From Dactylorhiza incarnata (lineage: Eukaryota; Streptophyta; Magnoliopsida; Asparagales; Orchidaceae), in contig JAWHQI010000049.1 of NCBI GenBank assembly GCA_033032865.1, positions 9,101,001 through 9,165,000 on the forward strand: a stretch of 64,000 nt of DNA, read 5' to 3'. A program made the position numbers and the translations under genes. Within the stretch, counting starts at the first letter, position 1, and each line of letters starts with the position of its first letter. The notes beneath the pieces were generated by a model that had not been told where the DNA came from, searched no databases, and worked only from the letters and a program-made list of their open reading frames with translations. Positions 1 through 11,640 of this stretch are shown one piece after another.

Positions 1-124
1 ATAACAAATCCTATGTGTATTTGATCTTGTGTGTTCAAGTGTGCAGGAAACAAAGTCCATATGACTCAAGGATAACATAAGAAGGTTTCCCCCAAAATTG
101 AGCCAACAAATCCAATATGCCCAC

Positions 125-330
125 GAGCGCTGGCGGTAGCATCTAGCGCCCTGTGCTAGCGATGATTAGCGCAATCCCGGGAGTACATTTAGAAGGCGCT
201 AGCGCCAGACGGTAGCAGATAGCGCAGGCGGTAGTGCGGCGCACAAGAGGCAAGACGAAAATGTTTCCTCGGATTGAAGATTCTCCCACGCAGAATATGT
301 CCTAATATGGGATAGCGCAGGCGCTAGCTC
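125..330. repeat. cluster of GCGCTAGCGC-type palindromes in LTR U3
   Basis: About ten variants of GCTAGCG, TAGCGC and GCGCTAG lie within roughly 200 bp. The centre is a perfect 12 bp palindrome, GGCGCTAGCGCC, near 203-214. The cluster ends just before the TATA box, which suggests U3 enhancer repeats. It occupies the same place as the TTCGTCGA clusters of other LTRs here but has a different sequence. Confidence 0.7.
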
Positions 331-335
331 TAAGG

Positions 336-346
336 CTATAAATAGG
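336..346 (+). promoter_or_regulatory. TATA box of the left-edge copia LTR
   Basis: CTATAAATAGG is a canonical plant TATA box. It lies directly after the palindrome cluster and about 690 bp before the LTR end, as expected for the U3/R boundary. Confidence 0.7.
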
Positions 347-1235
347 ACTCCTCTTCTCTCATTTCAGACAGTGATTAGTGAGAGAGGTTGAGGGCTAGAA
401 TTCCAGAGCCTGATCTAGTCGAATTTTGATCTCATACCAAACCTTTGCGAATTTCTGAAGGAGAATCTCTTCACGCCGGATCCAAACGACGTATGCTTCT
501 ACAACGCTTATTCTACAGCGGATCTTCGTCTCCAACTTCAGAAGTTCTTCAAGAGGGAGTTTTTATTATTATCATTTCTAATCTTTTGTAAACCGTTAGA
601 GAATTCGCCTCGTGTTGGCGACTAGGTCTGGGAATGGCTTAGGGAGAAATTCGCCTCGTGTTGGCGACTAGATCTAGGTTTGGTCTAGAGGGTGCTCAAG
701 GCCATATCTGGGGTAGGATTGGCTAGAGCGGCTTGAGGCCGAATCCGGGGAAGGATAGGCTAGGGCCACCGGTTCGTGGGGATGCGAGTCGGGATAGAAA
801 ACAAAATGAGTTTATTATTATTCGCCACCGATTTCTAGCGTTATAGAAATCAATTTTTGTAAAACCATATTTCATATTAATAAAGCATGTCTCTACTTTA
901 TTTCAATTGTTTTGTTTTATTTTTCACCTTCTTAATCACTTATTATTTCAAGATATTCAAAATATAATATAACTTTTTAAAACCCTTATTCACCCCCTCC
1001 CCCGCTAAGGGCGCCTACCGATCCAACAGATGATATCGCTATGAAGACTCAAGAAAGCTTGCTAAGTCCTTTATCATCATGTCAACTATCTTCACACGAA
1101 GATATTATCTTGAGAAGCTTAGAAGGGAGAAATTTAAAATGACGAAGACGACAAAGTCAGATGTCAAATCAATCACTTCTGTAAAGAGCTCTAACATCAA
1201 TGTTTTAAGGTTTCGTCTGTTTGATGAGTCAGAAC

Positions 1236-1243
1236 TATAAAAG
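1236..1243 (+). promoter_or_regulatory. TATA box of the split copia LTR
   Basis: TATAAAAG follows an AT-rich U3-like stretch and precedes the purine-rich leader. It is assigned as the LTR core promoter by position only. Confidence 0.45.
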
Positions 1244-1950
1244 TAGAAGAGAGGGTCAGCAACTCTAACGACTTGGAAAATATCAAGCCCTAGTATTCTT
1301 CGAAGGGCTTGACGACAAAAAGGCAATAGAACAGTAAAAAGAAAAAGCCTTTTCGAAGAAAGAAGAAGAAGAAGAAGAAAATCTTCCACAAGAAAGCTCT
1401 CATTCCAAAGAGAAAGAAAACTTCTTCAGTGAGGAAAGCTCAGCACAGATCCAGATCTAAAGTTTCATTATATTGAAGATCTTGTGTTGCTGCTAAAGAA
1501 GGCTTTATATTCAAAGAGGTCTAAGAAGACTCAAGCTATCCAAAGCTAAATCTTTCAGAGTCAAAGTCTGCAAAAATCTTCTTCTAAACATCTTCTGTAG
1601 GATATCTTTGAGATATGAGTTGTAGGAGTGCTTGCACTCTGAGTTGTAGGGTTGTGTTGACAGCCTGAGGGTAGGGTTTGTGAATACCTGAGCTGTAGGA
1701 TTTCTTAGGAAATCTGAGGTAGGGTCCTTGTTGGGGATCTGAGCTATAGGAGTGCTTACATTCTGTGGTAGGATCTACTGATGATTTGAGATGTAGTGCC
1801 TGTAGTGCCTGTGTAACATCTCATTTCCTTCTAGACCCCCTAACTCCAATTTTGGGTGAGACAAGTGGGGAGTGTGGTGAGTTTGAGCTAGATTGCAGCC
1901 TTAGGGCACATAGGGTTAGGAGAACTCACTTGTGGTCTACTTTGAGGCTC

Positions 1951-2425
1951 AAGTCAACCTAGGTCAAACTAGCTCAACATGAACTCACACTTGCAAATTG
2001 ACTCCTCCAATAGATGATAAGCACTCCAAGGAATGCCATAGACCCAAAAGCCCAATCATGGGGTCACCAATTGACCCAATTTGACCAAAGTCAAACTTAG
2101 GTCAACATAGGTCAAATCCTCCCCAATAAGTTCAATTGAACCCCAAAGCATAAAATTGACTTCACCCCTAGTTTTAGGGCATCATGAGGGACCTAATTGA
2201 CTCAAAAGCCCCATCTTGGAGTCTTCAATTTGGCCAAATCGACCAAAGTCAACTTTCCCCCAATTTTGGTCAAAGTCACACTTATTGGTCAAATTAGCCA
2301 ACCTAGGTCCTCACCATGACTCAACCAACCTTGGATGGTGCCAATGGACTTAATACCATCACATTGGACCAGTCAACACACCCAATTGACCAAGTCAACC
2401 CAAAAGTCAACATAGGGTCAATTTT
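1951..2425. promoter_or_regulatory. dense cluster of TTGAC (W-box core) sites
   Basis: I count 18 copies of TTGAC or GTCAA in about 475 bp, where roughly one is expected by chance. TTGAC followed by C or T is the W-box core bound by plant WRKY factors. The cluster lies in the U3 part of the solo LTR and recurs, with fewer sites, in the related LTRs near 49430-49990 and 60700-61310. A regulatory role is inferred. Confidence 0.5.
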
Positions 2426-2519
2426 TGCCTAAATTGGGCTTAATTGGAATTAATCCAAATTCCAATGGATTAAGGCCCTCAAAGTCAGCCCACTCTGAAG
2501 CCCATAGACCTAATGACCA

Positions 2520-3290
2520 GCTTTGCCCCTTAAATCCAACATACAAAGGCATGCATGGGGGCAAAAGTGGAAAATCTCCCCTTCCTCCTTAAGGACAAGA
2601 GGATTTTTGGGAGAGGAGGCCATGTGGCCCTCCTCTCCTCTGCCCAAGGTGAAGGCTGAACTCCCCATCAACTCCTCAGCCGAATTCCAGCTGAAGAGAT
2701 GCCACTTGGTGGCTGGGAGGAGCATCCAAGGAGGAGGTCGAAAATCACCAAGTCCAAAACCATGTGTACAGCTCTTATCAGCCCAAACAAACCCATCCAT
2801 CAGCTTCAGAGGGTCGAGAGGAGTGGAGCTAGCCTTTTACAGTGGAGCAAACCATGGAGATTCGAGATTTCTGGGAGGATTGCTGAAGCTCGCCGCCGCC
2901 GCACCGCACCACCTCAATACGCGCCACCAAGCTCGCTTAGTGTACGATTTCTCCCCCTCTCCCTCTGTGCTAGCATCTAGATCCATCTAGGAGAGAAATC
3001 GGGCTCAATTGAGCCCGATCCCATGTGAGATCGAGGGAGTTTTTCCGAGCTCTTTTTCTTGCTCGAGATCGCCGGAGACAGGCTCTCAGGCGTCCGTGCC
3101 GCCGTCAATCGATGGCCACCACCTCAACGGAGGTGGTGGAGGCGGTGGCTGGCCGTGGAGGGCCGTGGATGGCCGGGAAGTGATCGGAGAAGTTGGCCCA
3201 GGCGGGATTAATCTCATCCGTTGGCGAGCTGGGGACGATGAAGGGATGCCGCCCGTTTTGCGCCGTGATTCGTGCTGGATCATTCATAAT
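2520..3290. other. GC-rich island inside the solo LTR
   Basis: This is a CpG-containing, GC-rich block in an otherwise AT-rich LTR. Several overlapping short open frames exist on both strands, which is typical of GC-rich sequence and not of a gene. A similar island, with shared stretches such as CTCCATCTGTGCTAG-like words, lies in the related LTRs at about 50040-50930 and 61320-62220. I interpret it as a conserved LTR regulatory or leader segment. Confidence 0.5.
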
Positions 3291-5933
3291 GATGTATAGG
3301 GTATTATATTTATGTAATATGCTGTCACACCTTTGTATCATTGCCTTATTTAATTATTTAGAGGCCTTATTTTAAAAATCTACCAGAGACAAGATTTGTA
3401 GATATGAATGTCTACTTTCAGTAGAAATTTAGATCAAGTCATTTGGACCACTGTAGGGACCACAGTAATCATTCTTGTGAGGTTGGTCAGAACATAAAAA
3501 TTCAATGGCTTGCATGCAAAAATTGAAGGCCCTAGAGGCCATATGTGCAAAAAAGGTCAGAGATAACTCTTGTAGCATTAGGAGTCTACTTTCATTTGCC
3601 ACCTTAATCAAATAATTTGGTGCAATATGGGCATCAGGGCACCCATTTTCCTAGGACTGCTCCTTGTGTAGGGCAGAAATTAAAAGAGCTATAACTTTCA
3701 ATTGGCTTAACCAAATCACTTGAATTTTCTACCATGCATGCATGGTATGAAGACTCACCTAGGGTTACAATTTGAGAATTTATGGAGGTATATTCATTGA
3801 GATATTTCAGTTATTAGTAAGTGTAAATATTTGGTATTTATGGAGTCGTGTAACTCCAAACACCCCCTAATTTGGAGGGTGAGCTCTTTATATATATCTA
3901 AATCTCTGGTTAAAATTCCATCACATGTGCATGAGTATTTTTCTCTGAATTTCAAAATGAAGTTAGGGTCTTAAGTGAAGAATTGGGGTGCTAATAGTCA
4001 ATTTGGGCTTTTGAGCTTTTTGATGGAATTGATGGTGGGAATCACCTTGCATGCCTCTGAAACCTTAGGGTTAGTGTATGTCATGAGGATATACATCATT
4101 GTCATAAGTTTCATGATTTTTGGAAATTATTTTCCTAAAGTTTTTAATTAAATGATAATTGTCACACTTTTAAATTAATGGAATAATTTGAATCAAAAAC
4201 TTAGGGTTAAATCCAATACTCTGGGAAATGGATCTTTGACTGGAAAGGCACATTTAGGAATTTTGTTGGAATTTTTGGACCTCATTTATTTCTCTGAATT
4301 TGATTTATTTGGTTAGGTCAATTTATTCAAATATGACATTTAGGTCTCATATGCATTTGTAGAATTATGAAATTATTCTAGTAGGTTTCCTGGGTGATTT
4401 TGTAGCTCTGTAAATTTTATCATAATTGTTAGATGAATTTTTGTGGTAATTATCAATTTATTGAGGAAAAACCCCCTTTTGTAATTAATTAATTTAATGG
4501 AGTAAAATAGATTGGAAAATTCTAAATCTCTGGTTTAGTGTTTTTAGATGATTATTACACTAGGATAATTTTTTCAGAATTTATAGCGACATATTAATGG
4601 TAGTTGTAGTGTAAATCACTATTTGCACCCCATTTATGTTAAATAGAAATTATGGTCAAAAATTTCTGTTAAAAATGTGAAACTTAGGATTTGGTGTTCT
4701 TAGACCATTATTATGCCATGATAATTTTCCCAGAATTTATTGAACCCTTATACGCACACCAAATGTAACAAATACTAATTAAGGGTAAATACTCCTTGGA
4801 ATAATATGAAACTTAGGCATTGCTGATTTTAGGTCAATAGCTCACTTCTGTGATTTATTCAGATTTTATTGAGACCTTTAGGTGGTGGTTGTAGTGTAAA
4901 CTCTTATTGGCACACCACTTGTATTAAATGAATATTGTGGATAAATATTACCTGGAATAGTATGAAACCTTGGTTTTGCTGTTTTTAGAGGATTAGTATG
5001 CTAGGTTAATTTTCTCAGAATATTTGGAATTCTTATTTTAGTACTTGGTGTATAAAGTCACGTCTTCACCTTTTTCGTGATAAATATAAATTATGATTAT
5101 AAATTTGCTGGAAAAATATGATCTTCTGGAAATAGTGTTTTTGTGTCAATATGAAGCTACTGTAATTTTTCCAGATTTTTAGGAAGTCTAATTTCAGTAC
5201 TTGTAGTGTAGAGCCATGCTTTCTCTCCTTTAAACATAAATAGAAATTGTGGGTTTAAAATGTTTGGAAAAATATGATCTTCTGGGAATAGTGATTTTAT
5301 GTTCATATGAAGCTACTGAAATTTTTCCAGAATTTTAGGAAGTCAAAATCTTGTACTTGATGTGTAAAATTATTTTTCCATTCATTTATTAAAAATTAGG
5401 GATTATGGTTATTTAATTGCTGGAAAAATATGAAATATTGGAAATCTTTTTATCATGTCACAATTCATCTCTGGAAGGATATTTAATAAGTTTGAATTCA
5501 CTAGCATGATACCTCCTTCACATTTTAGATTCAGATTAGTAATTAATGAATTTTTAGAGGGCAAAATTATATGAAACATGCTTGGATTTTGATCATCCCT
5601 TATTTTATCCACTATGGACCTATGATAAAAATTAGAAGTCTTTTGGAAGTAATTTGACCAAGGTTCCATCATAGGAATCCAAGTTAGCTATATGTCGTGG
5701 TCTGCGGATAGTAAAACTCATTATGATGAATATGTCAATATAATCATAAGGAAATCGGGGAGAATTGAATTACAACAAGAGATGAGTTTAGACCACTTGG
5801 GGGACTAAGAATTATTAGAGTTGAGTCCAAGAGATCGATTGCATAGGAGCGGGATGAAACATAAGGTGTAAGTTATAAAGGGTAATGAGAGGGAGGAAGG
5901 TTAGGTCAAGGTAGCCGCCAAGAATGTTAAATG

Positions 5934-6018
5934 TCCTGGAAAGGGGTTGGGTATCATCCCATCACATACCCTAGTACCTTGCGAACCCTTCACCGGGTAG
6001 CCCTCGGGAAGTCCAGGA
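5934..6018 (+). ncRNA. putative structured RNA module, copy 1
   Basis: The outer arms TCCTGGA (5934-5940) and TCCAGGA (6012-6018) pair. An inner hairpin pairs GGGTAT (5949-5954) with ATACCC (5966-5971). A second small hairpin is ACCC-loop-GGGT. Conserved unpaired words are CCTAGTACC and CTCGGGAAG. Three other copies (6232-6322, 40599-40687, 53357-53447) keep the fold with different paired bases. I do not recognise the family. Confidence 0.55.
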
Positions 6019-6231
6019 TCCACCCTAAACTTCCAAGTAGAATAATAACTAAACAAGAGTAGTCTAAATAGGAGTTTAGAAGATGAGAGTGCTTGGTGAG
6101 CTGTGAGTAAGGCTGTGCTCGGGATTGACGAAAGATCGTCTTTCCCCTTAGAGAGTTATAAAGCGCTGAGGTTAATTCAAGTGAAATAATAAGAGGGTAA
6201 TCTTATGGGTAGTTACCAATAATACTAAGTG

Positions 6232-6322
6232 TCTTGAGGAAGGGAACTTTGGGGTGTCATCCCATCGTAGTTCCTAGTACCGTAGCGAGCCCCTTACAGG
6301 GTAAACCTCGGGAAGTCTAAGA
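6232..6322 (+). ncRNA. putative structured RNA module, copy 2
   Basis: The outer arms TCTTGAG and TCTAAGA pair with wobble and one mismatch. The inner hairpin is GGAACT (6243-6248) with AGTTCC (6269-6274), a wholly different but perfectly complementary pair compared with copy 1. The small hairpin is CCC-loop-GGG. It lies about 300 bp after copy 1 in the same solo LTR. Confidence 0.55.
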
Positions 6323-6984
6323 TTAACCGTAAACCGTAGGAATAAGATGTTACAAGAATAATTTAATAACACATTCACCCACACCCCGTGGTTACGGGAG
6401 CCTAGTCTCTTTGGTGCTGCGAGCAGTAAGCTCAGTGTTTGAAAGAGCAGATTGAAAGTTAGCTGAGTTTACAACTCAGTAGTGTTTGTTGGTACGGGCG
6501 GGTTAGCCCGGGGAGCTTATGGCTCTGAAGGTTATTAATGATGGGCAGGTTAGCCCGGGGAGCTTATGGCTCGGAGATAGATTTTAGAACATGTTGCATG
6601 TGCATTGAAGGTGGTGGGTCTTCTGTATTGGACGGACGTTCACACCGACGTCAGTACGTTGACTCGGTAAGTGTGGTATATACACTTAGCCTAGAAAGTC
6701 TGGCGGTCCAGTCAGCAAGAGTACGCAGACGCTCCACAGTTTTGTGTTGAGGCGTACGATAGGTCTAGGTTAGGTAGTGTGAATACCAACCTAGAGGTGG
6801 GCGAGGCCCAACCCACCGCTTCCGTTTGCCACTACGGGAGTATCCGGGGAGTCTTGCTAGCTCCAAAAAGGGGGAACTAAAGGTCTATGCGCATAGAGTC
6901 GTAGTGTGTGAGTTACACTTGTATGAACATAGCATAACAACATACCTTGCATGACATAGCATGAACGTGCATTTCAACCCTACC

Positions 6985-7024
6985 CCTATCGTATAAATTG
7001 GTATGGGACTTTTTATACGATAGG
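6985..7024 (+). other. 13 bp inverted repeat containing TATAAA
   Basis: CCTATCGTATAAA (6985-6997) and TTTATACGATAGG (7012-7024) are perfect reverse complements around a 14 nt loop. The related LTR has the same hairpin at 54335-54373 with compensatory changes in the stem. It may be the core promoter, an RNA hairpin or both; the sequence does not decide. Confidence 0.6.
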
Positions 7025-8165
7025 CCCTACTAAACGACCCCTTGGTCTATAGGTTTGTATGGGCATTCCTATAAATCAATGGTTACTTTTAAATTACCTT
7101 ACTTGCGTCGCACTGCTTCTTTATGCTTACTTCTTTCTCTGCTGCGATATTACTTTACTGCTATTAGTACAATTTACTGGTTCATATTGCTAGCATAGAA
7201 CTTATATGTTATACTCTTGATAGCGTAGAATATCTGTCACCTGCTTTTGATTACTCCACTTTGCTGTACTCCGCTTCTTCCTCCCGCACGGTGCCTAGGA
7301 GTCGCGGGGGGAGGCGGGGACAAAATCGTCTTAGTCTTTATGACTAACGGTCGGTGGTGACCGTAGGTAACCGAGGAGCTGGAGCCCAGCTGGCAGGAGA
7401 GACAGGACCTGAGGAGCAGATGCCGTGCATTACCACCGCTACTGGACAGGTGTTGACGAGAGATGTTTTGTTTGCAGCTTCCGCGTAGATGTATATATAG
7501 TGAGAGAGAAATGTACTTCTTTTATTCATTCACACATGTACTGGGCGTAAGCCCCTTTTCCTCTTTCTTTACTTGTACTCATTGATGGACAGTGTACATT
7601 TGTTATATATTTATATGCAGATGCGTGTGATGGTGGACTTGTGTTCTGGTTTCTCTTCTAATCTCTTGTTGGCCTGGTGGTTCGTGCTTGCCGGCAGGAT
7701 CGGCGTCTTGCGGAGATGGCTAACCTGTGTGCTAGCATCACCGTAAGGCGGAGGTTCTGGGCATAAGATCCTGGAACTCTCCTGGTGCGGGAGAGGGGTC
7801 TTACAGCCTGAGTTGTAAGGTTTTGGGAACCTGAGGTAGGATCTTGACTGGAGTTCAATTGTAGGGTCGGAAGTGCCTGAGTTGTAGGGTCGTTGTGGCT
7901 GAGGTGCAGGATATGTGAAATAGATCTATGATTTGGATGAGTTGGCGAGTCTAGCATACTGCTGGATAGGTTAAGGGGACAGTGGAGTACCCACACTGGG
8001 GAACCACTATAAATCCTGGTGTGCGTTTTGTCGTGTGATTTCTGGTTGCATTCTTTCAAGCTAACTTAGTCTTAAACTCTAAAAGACTAAAACATTTTAA
8101 AACACCTACTCACCCCCCCCCCCCACCCCACCCCTCTAGGTAATTAGACTACACCCTAGACTTGC

Positions 8166-9500
8166 ATATGGCCTCTGCATTATCAAACAAAAGATAGATA
8201 GATATATATATCTTGTATGGCCATCCATAAAATAGATAAAAAATCCTTGTTCATTTAGACATAGTGTGGGAGAAGGTCCCCATATATTTGTATGTATGAT
8301 TTATAATTTTATTTTACTCATCATTGATCATTTAGTGGACTTGTTTGTATTCTTTCTTTTAACACAACCAGCACAAGTTTCAAAATCAGTAAAACCAAGA
8401 GTTGATAAAACTCCATCATTTACTAATCTCTTAACCCTCTGTATGAAGATATTTCCTAACCTCTTATGCCATAATTTAGAGGAGCCTTCTTTAATGATAC
8501 ATGGTTGTTTTCTCTATTAGAATGAATAGCCATGAGACTATGCTCAAAAGTGGAGTCATGATTGCAATTATATAAACCATTAATTATTTTTTAATATCTA
8601 ACTGTAACTTTATCTTTTGAAATTTCAAAAGCAAATTCATCAAAGATAAATTTAAAATCACATTTAACAAGTTTGGATAAATAAATCAAATTTCTAGAAA
8701 AAAGATGGATTATAAAAAGTGTCTTCAAGATCTAATACATAACTAGAAGATAACAATAATCTATAAATCCACACTGCTTCCACTTGTGAACGCATTCAAT
8801 TGCCTGAATAGATGTTTTGTTCATTCCCCATTGGTTTCCTTGGGTTTAGGAAGCCCTGCATGGTAGTGGATATGTGAATTGTACAATCAGAGTTAATCCA
8901 CCATGTATCATTAAGAGCATTAACAAAATTTGATTGATGACATACATATGAAATAAATGTACCTTTCTTTTCTAGTGATTTCTTGTACTTGAAGCAATCC
9001 TTTTTTGACATGTCCTTTCTTCTTGTAGAAGAAGCATGCAACTTTATAATCACTTAGATTTGCATGTACTTAATCTTTTTTCTTTCCCTTAAAGATATTC
9101 TTGCTTTTATTTACTTAATTACCTTTAAAATGTGCTACAAAATGAGCACTTTCAATATTTTCAATCTATTCTCTTCTTGTACACACATTGTTAAAAGTTC
9201 ATTAACATACCAATCCTCTTTATGTGTGTTATAGGATATTTTAAATGGTTTGAACTATATAGGGAGAGAATTATGAATGAAATTCACAAGAAATGATTAA
9301 GAAAATTCAATCTTTAGGGAGTTAAGCTGAGATGCAATTTTCCTTATTTGCATAATGAGTACAGTTACACCTTTAGCACAAAAATATTTTATGTTTGAAA
9401 GCTTCTTCATTGGAGTGCTTGCAAGTGCTTTATCAGATTTCACAAATTGATCCCCCACCGCTTTCATGAAATATATTACCTTATGACATTCAAGAACAGA
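8166..9500 (-). pseudogene. decayed copia gag-pol fragment
   Basis: Read on the minus strand, 9053-8796 encodes a copia zinc-knuckle to protease region: a degenerate knuckle ending in DCFKYKK, then WWINSDCTIHIS, where functional copies usually have a D-S-G-type aspartic active site (here NSD). Further downstream, broken frames resemble the GAG-pre-integrase domain (words such as DLEDTFYNPSFSRNL and GCVKRKN) and the start of the integrase (IWGPSP). Many stops and frameshifts show it is dead. No LTRs can be assigned to it. Confidence 0.6.
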
Positions 9501-9508
9501 ATCTCTAA

Positions 9509-10060
9509 GGGTCCGTTTGACCCCTGGAACAGAATCTCTAATGAGTGCAGTTACACCTTTAGCACAAAAATGCGAAGAGGAAGTAATCTCCTGCGACTGT
9601 AATGCCGGCTAGAGTCTATAGAGGGAAGTATTGCCGGCGAGAGTCGGAAACCTTCTTCTACAGACGGAAGTATTGCCGGCGACATCGATCGTCTCGAGCC
9701 ACCGACAATAGATCGTCTCAACACCGCTCGGAAAGAGGAGGGGAAGAGGAAGGAGAACGTTCGACGACGAAGAAAAAGAAAGAGGAGGGGGAGAGGAAGT
9801 GTTTACCGGCGGCAGCGGGTAGGGATCACGACTGGCAGAAGGTAGGCGTTCTCGTGATTAGCCGTCGGGCTTCCTCTCCTCACCGAAAACCCAGAAAATC
9901 CAGCGTGAACCCAAAGAATTGGGGCTAGCCTTATTTAAAAACCTAAGATATTCACGGAATTCCAATTCCAACTCATTTCCAAGGTGCCGAACACCTGAAA
10001 TGAATTCAAATATCCCAATTCCAATTCCAAAATTCCATTTCCAGGGGGCCGAACGAACCC
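9509..10060. mobile_element. PIF/Harbinger-like terminal inverted repeat element
   Basis: The left terminus GGGTCCGTTTGACCCCTGG and the reverse complement of the right terminus (GGGTTCGTTCGGCCCCCTGG) match except at about three positions. The element is bounded by the trinucleotide TAA on both sides (9506-9508 and 10061-10063), the usual duplication size and sequence of PIF/Harbinger elements. It is 552 bp and carries no transposase. A 108-codon open frame at 9602-9928 is low-complexity and I do not consider it a gene. The inner-left part repeats sequence found just outside the element. Confidence 0.6.
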
Positions 10061-11640
10061 TAATAGCTTTACTTATGTGGGTCTTTATGAGTGCTAAACT
10101 CAAGCGATTAGATCACTCCACTTTTTATAGAGATTCTTGTCATATGCTGAACTTGTATTCGTAGGAAGAAGATGTTCCTCCATACGAAAAGTCAAATCAA
10201 TGTTCATACATCCGAGCTTTAAGAGAACTTTTTCTTTTCAATCGAAAAAAATTTTACCAGTTAAAATTCGAACTTGAGATGAAACTAATGTAGTAGAACT
10301 AGCTGCAATAACAAATAGTAAATTAGAAAATATGCTATGATTAATTAACTTTATATTTGAATCAACCAATATCAAATTCAAATAAATAATAATAAATTCA
10401 ACCTTTCTGTGGGTAGAGGTTGCTAATATGCATGAATTTATTATTTACTTGAATAATAAGACTAATAAATAAAACATTAATTATAAATAGTTTGTACCTT
10501 TGGGTATAAAAATATCTACTCATGATGTAAATTTAAGAACTTATTCCAATTAAAAGATAAATTTATAATCACGGGCCGAGTAATTATATTTATAAATTAA
10601 TCACAATATTAGGTGTCATTCTATTCTTTATGTAGTCTATTGATTGTATTCAATTATTTGATGACTACTACAATATATATTAAAATGACTTAAGATGCTT
10701 TGGCTACTCCTAAATCACTTAATATTATCTTTTAAATCGACATCCTAATTTACTGTATGTATCCATAACATTGTATATCGATAAATAAGTAACAATTACT
10801 ACATAACACAATTTTAGTATTATTAATGTCACAAAATTTGTTGTCAAAATATACAGCAAATTGATATACCCACGTAAAATAAGTACACTTTTCACAAGAC
10901 AAAAATTTGCACTTCATTAAACATTATGAAGCGATTTGATACAGTTTAAAATATGATTGACATGTGACTAATATTTTTACTTATTTCTCACGTGACATAA
11001 TGTTGACTTGATCCATTAGATAGAAATAAACTCATATTTGAATATTATCAAACAAAATAAATTCTTAAAATTTTCTCCATCATGAATTGACAAACAATTG
11101 CGTAATAAAACAAAATAAATCATTAATTAATATTTATCACTTTGTTTTTCCAAACCCTCATAAGCATCAAACATTATTATATTAGTCAGATTCTGAATAA
11201 AATCACTCGTAATTAATGCAATCAGAGGGAAATTATACTTTAGTGACTGACATTTATTGATAAATATGCAAAAAAAAAAAAAGTAAAATCACATGTATGC
11301 ACGGGGGAGAGAAAAGTTACCATCATCAACCATTTTAACGCAAGTAAATAAATCTCATCGACAACGTAAAGATGAGAAGAAAACAAAATTATTATTACTT
11401 TAGTTCCCTCATCTAGTCGGCAAAAAAATCATGAAAGAAAGTTAGCCGGTTCCATTAGAAATGGGTGTACAGTGTTGTTAGGGACTAAAAACATCAAAAG
11501 TTCCGACTGGAATCCTGAAGTGAAAATCTTGGGACTAAAATCTTAAAATGGCCAAACCTCTGAGACTGAGGATTTAAGCTGGAATTTCATTACAAATTAA
11601 GGTAAAAATATTCCATCGTTTTGAAAATAAATCCCTGTTG
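10061..11640. other. AT-rich stretch without recognisable features
   Basis: No open frame of note, RNA gene, terminal repeat or promoter arrangement is visible on either strand. Composition is strongly AT-rich. It may be ancient intergenic sequence or unrecognisable transposon remains. Confidence 0.5.

Larger units (their letters stand above)
1..1029 (+). mobile_element. 3' portion of a copia-type LTR, cut by the window edge
   Basis: The segment has the layout of a copia/Sirevirus LTR: a cluster of GC palindromes, a TATA box near 338, a transcribed leader, and a pyrimidine-rich 3' end (TTCACCCCCTCCCCC) closing with CCAACA at 1029. The same ending style is seen in the two complete copia elements of this window. 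No primer-binding site follows, so this is either a 3' LTR or a solo LTR. Its 5' end lies outside the window and its target duplication cannot be checked. Orientation is inferred from the TATA box and the terminal CA. Confidence 0.6.
1812..7805 (+). mobile_element. solo LTR (5,994 bp) of a chromovirus-related gypsy element
   Basis: The segment begins TGTAACATC and ends GGGTCTTACA. It is flanked by a perfect 5 bp duplication, GCCTG, at 1807-1811 and 7806-7810. No internal coding region is present, so this is a solo LTR left by LTR-LTR recombination. It is a diverged relative of the 6.2 kb LTR at 49021. Shared parts include the same ends, TTGAC-rich U3, a GC-rich island, a degenerate 155 bp repeat array (about 4450-5400), the structured module near 5934 and 6232, a TATAAA hairpin near 6985, and the conserved words TGCCTAGGAGTCGCGGG and GCCGGCAGGATCGGCG. 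Confidence 0.9.
1030..8165 (+). mobile_element. second copia-type LTR, split by a solo LTR
   Basis: The pieces 1030-1811 and 7811-8165 read as one copia LTR of about 1.1 kb. It has a TATA box at 1236, repeated 'GAGTTGTAGG' leader phrases on both sides of the break, and a C-rich end (12 C followed by CTCTAGGTAATTAG). The phrases 'CTGAGTTGTAGG' and 'CCTGAGGTAGG' continue across the interruption, which confirms that the two parts belong together. The 5' boundary is uncertain because another LTR abuts it, and no primer-binding site follows the end. Confidence 0.55.

Noticed and set aside
2523..2990. 155-codon plus-strand open frame in the solo LTR
   Set aside because: It overlaps frames on the other strand in a GC-rich island, has no domain, and the related LTRs keep nucleotide but not consistent reading-frame similarity.
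5934..6322. Known self-cleaving ribozyme or tRNA
   Set aside because: I could not find the hammerhead CTGATGA/GAAA core, a twister-type core or a tRNA cloverleaf; the fold is described without a family name.
9602..9928. 108-codon Arg/Glu-rich open frame
   Set aside because: Low-complexity, inside a transposase-less element, with no recognisable domain.
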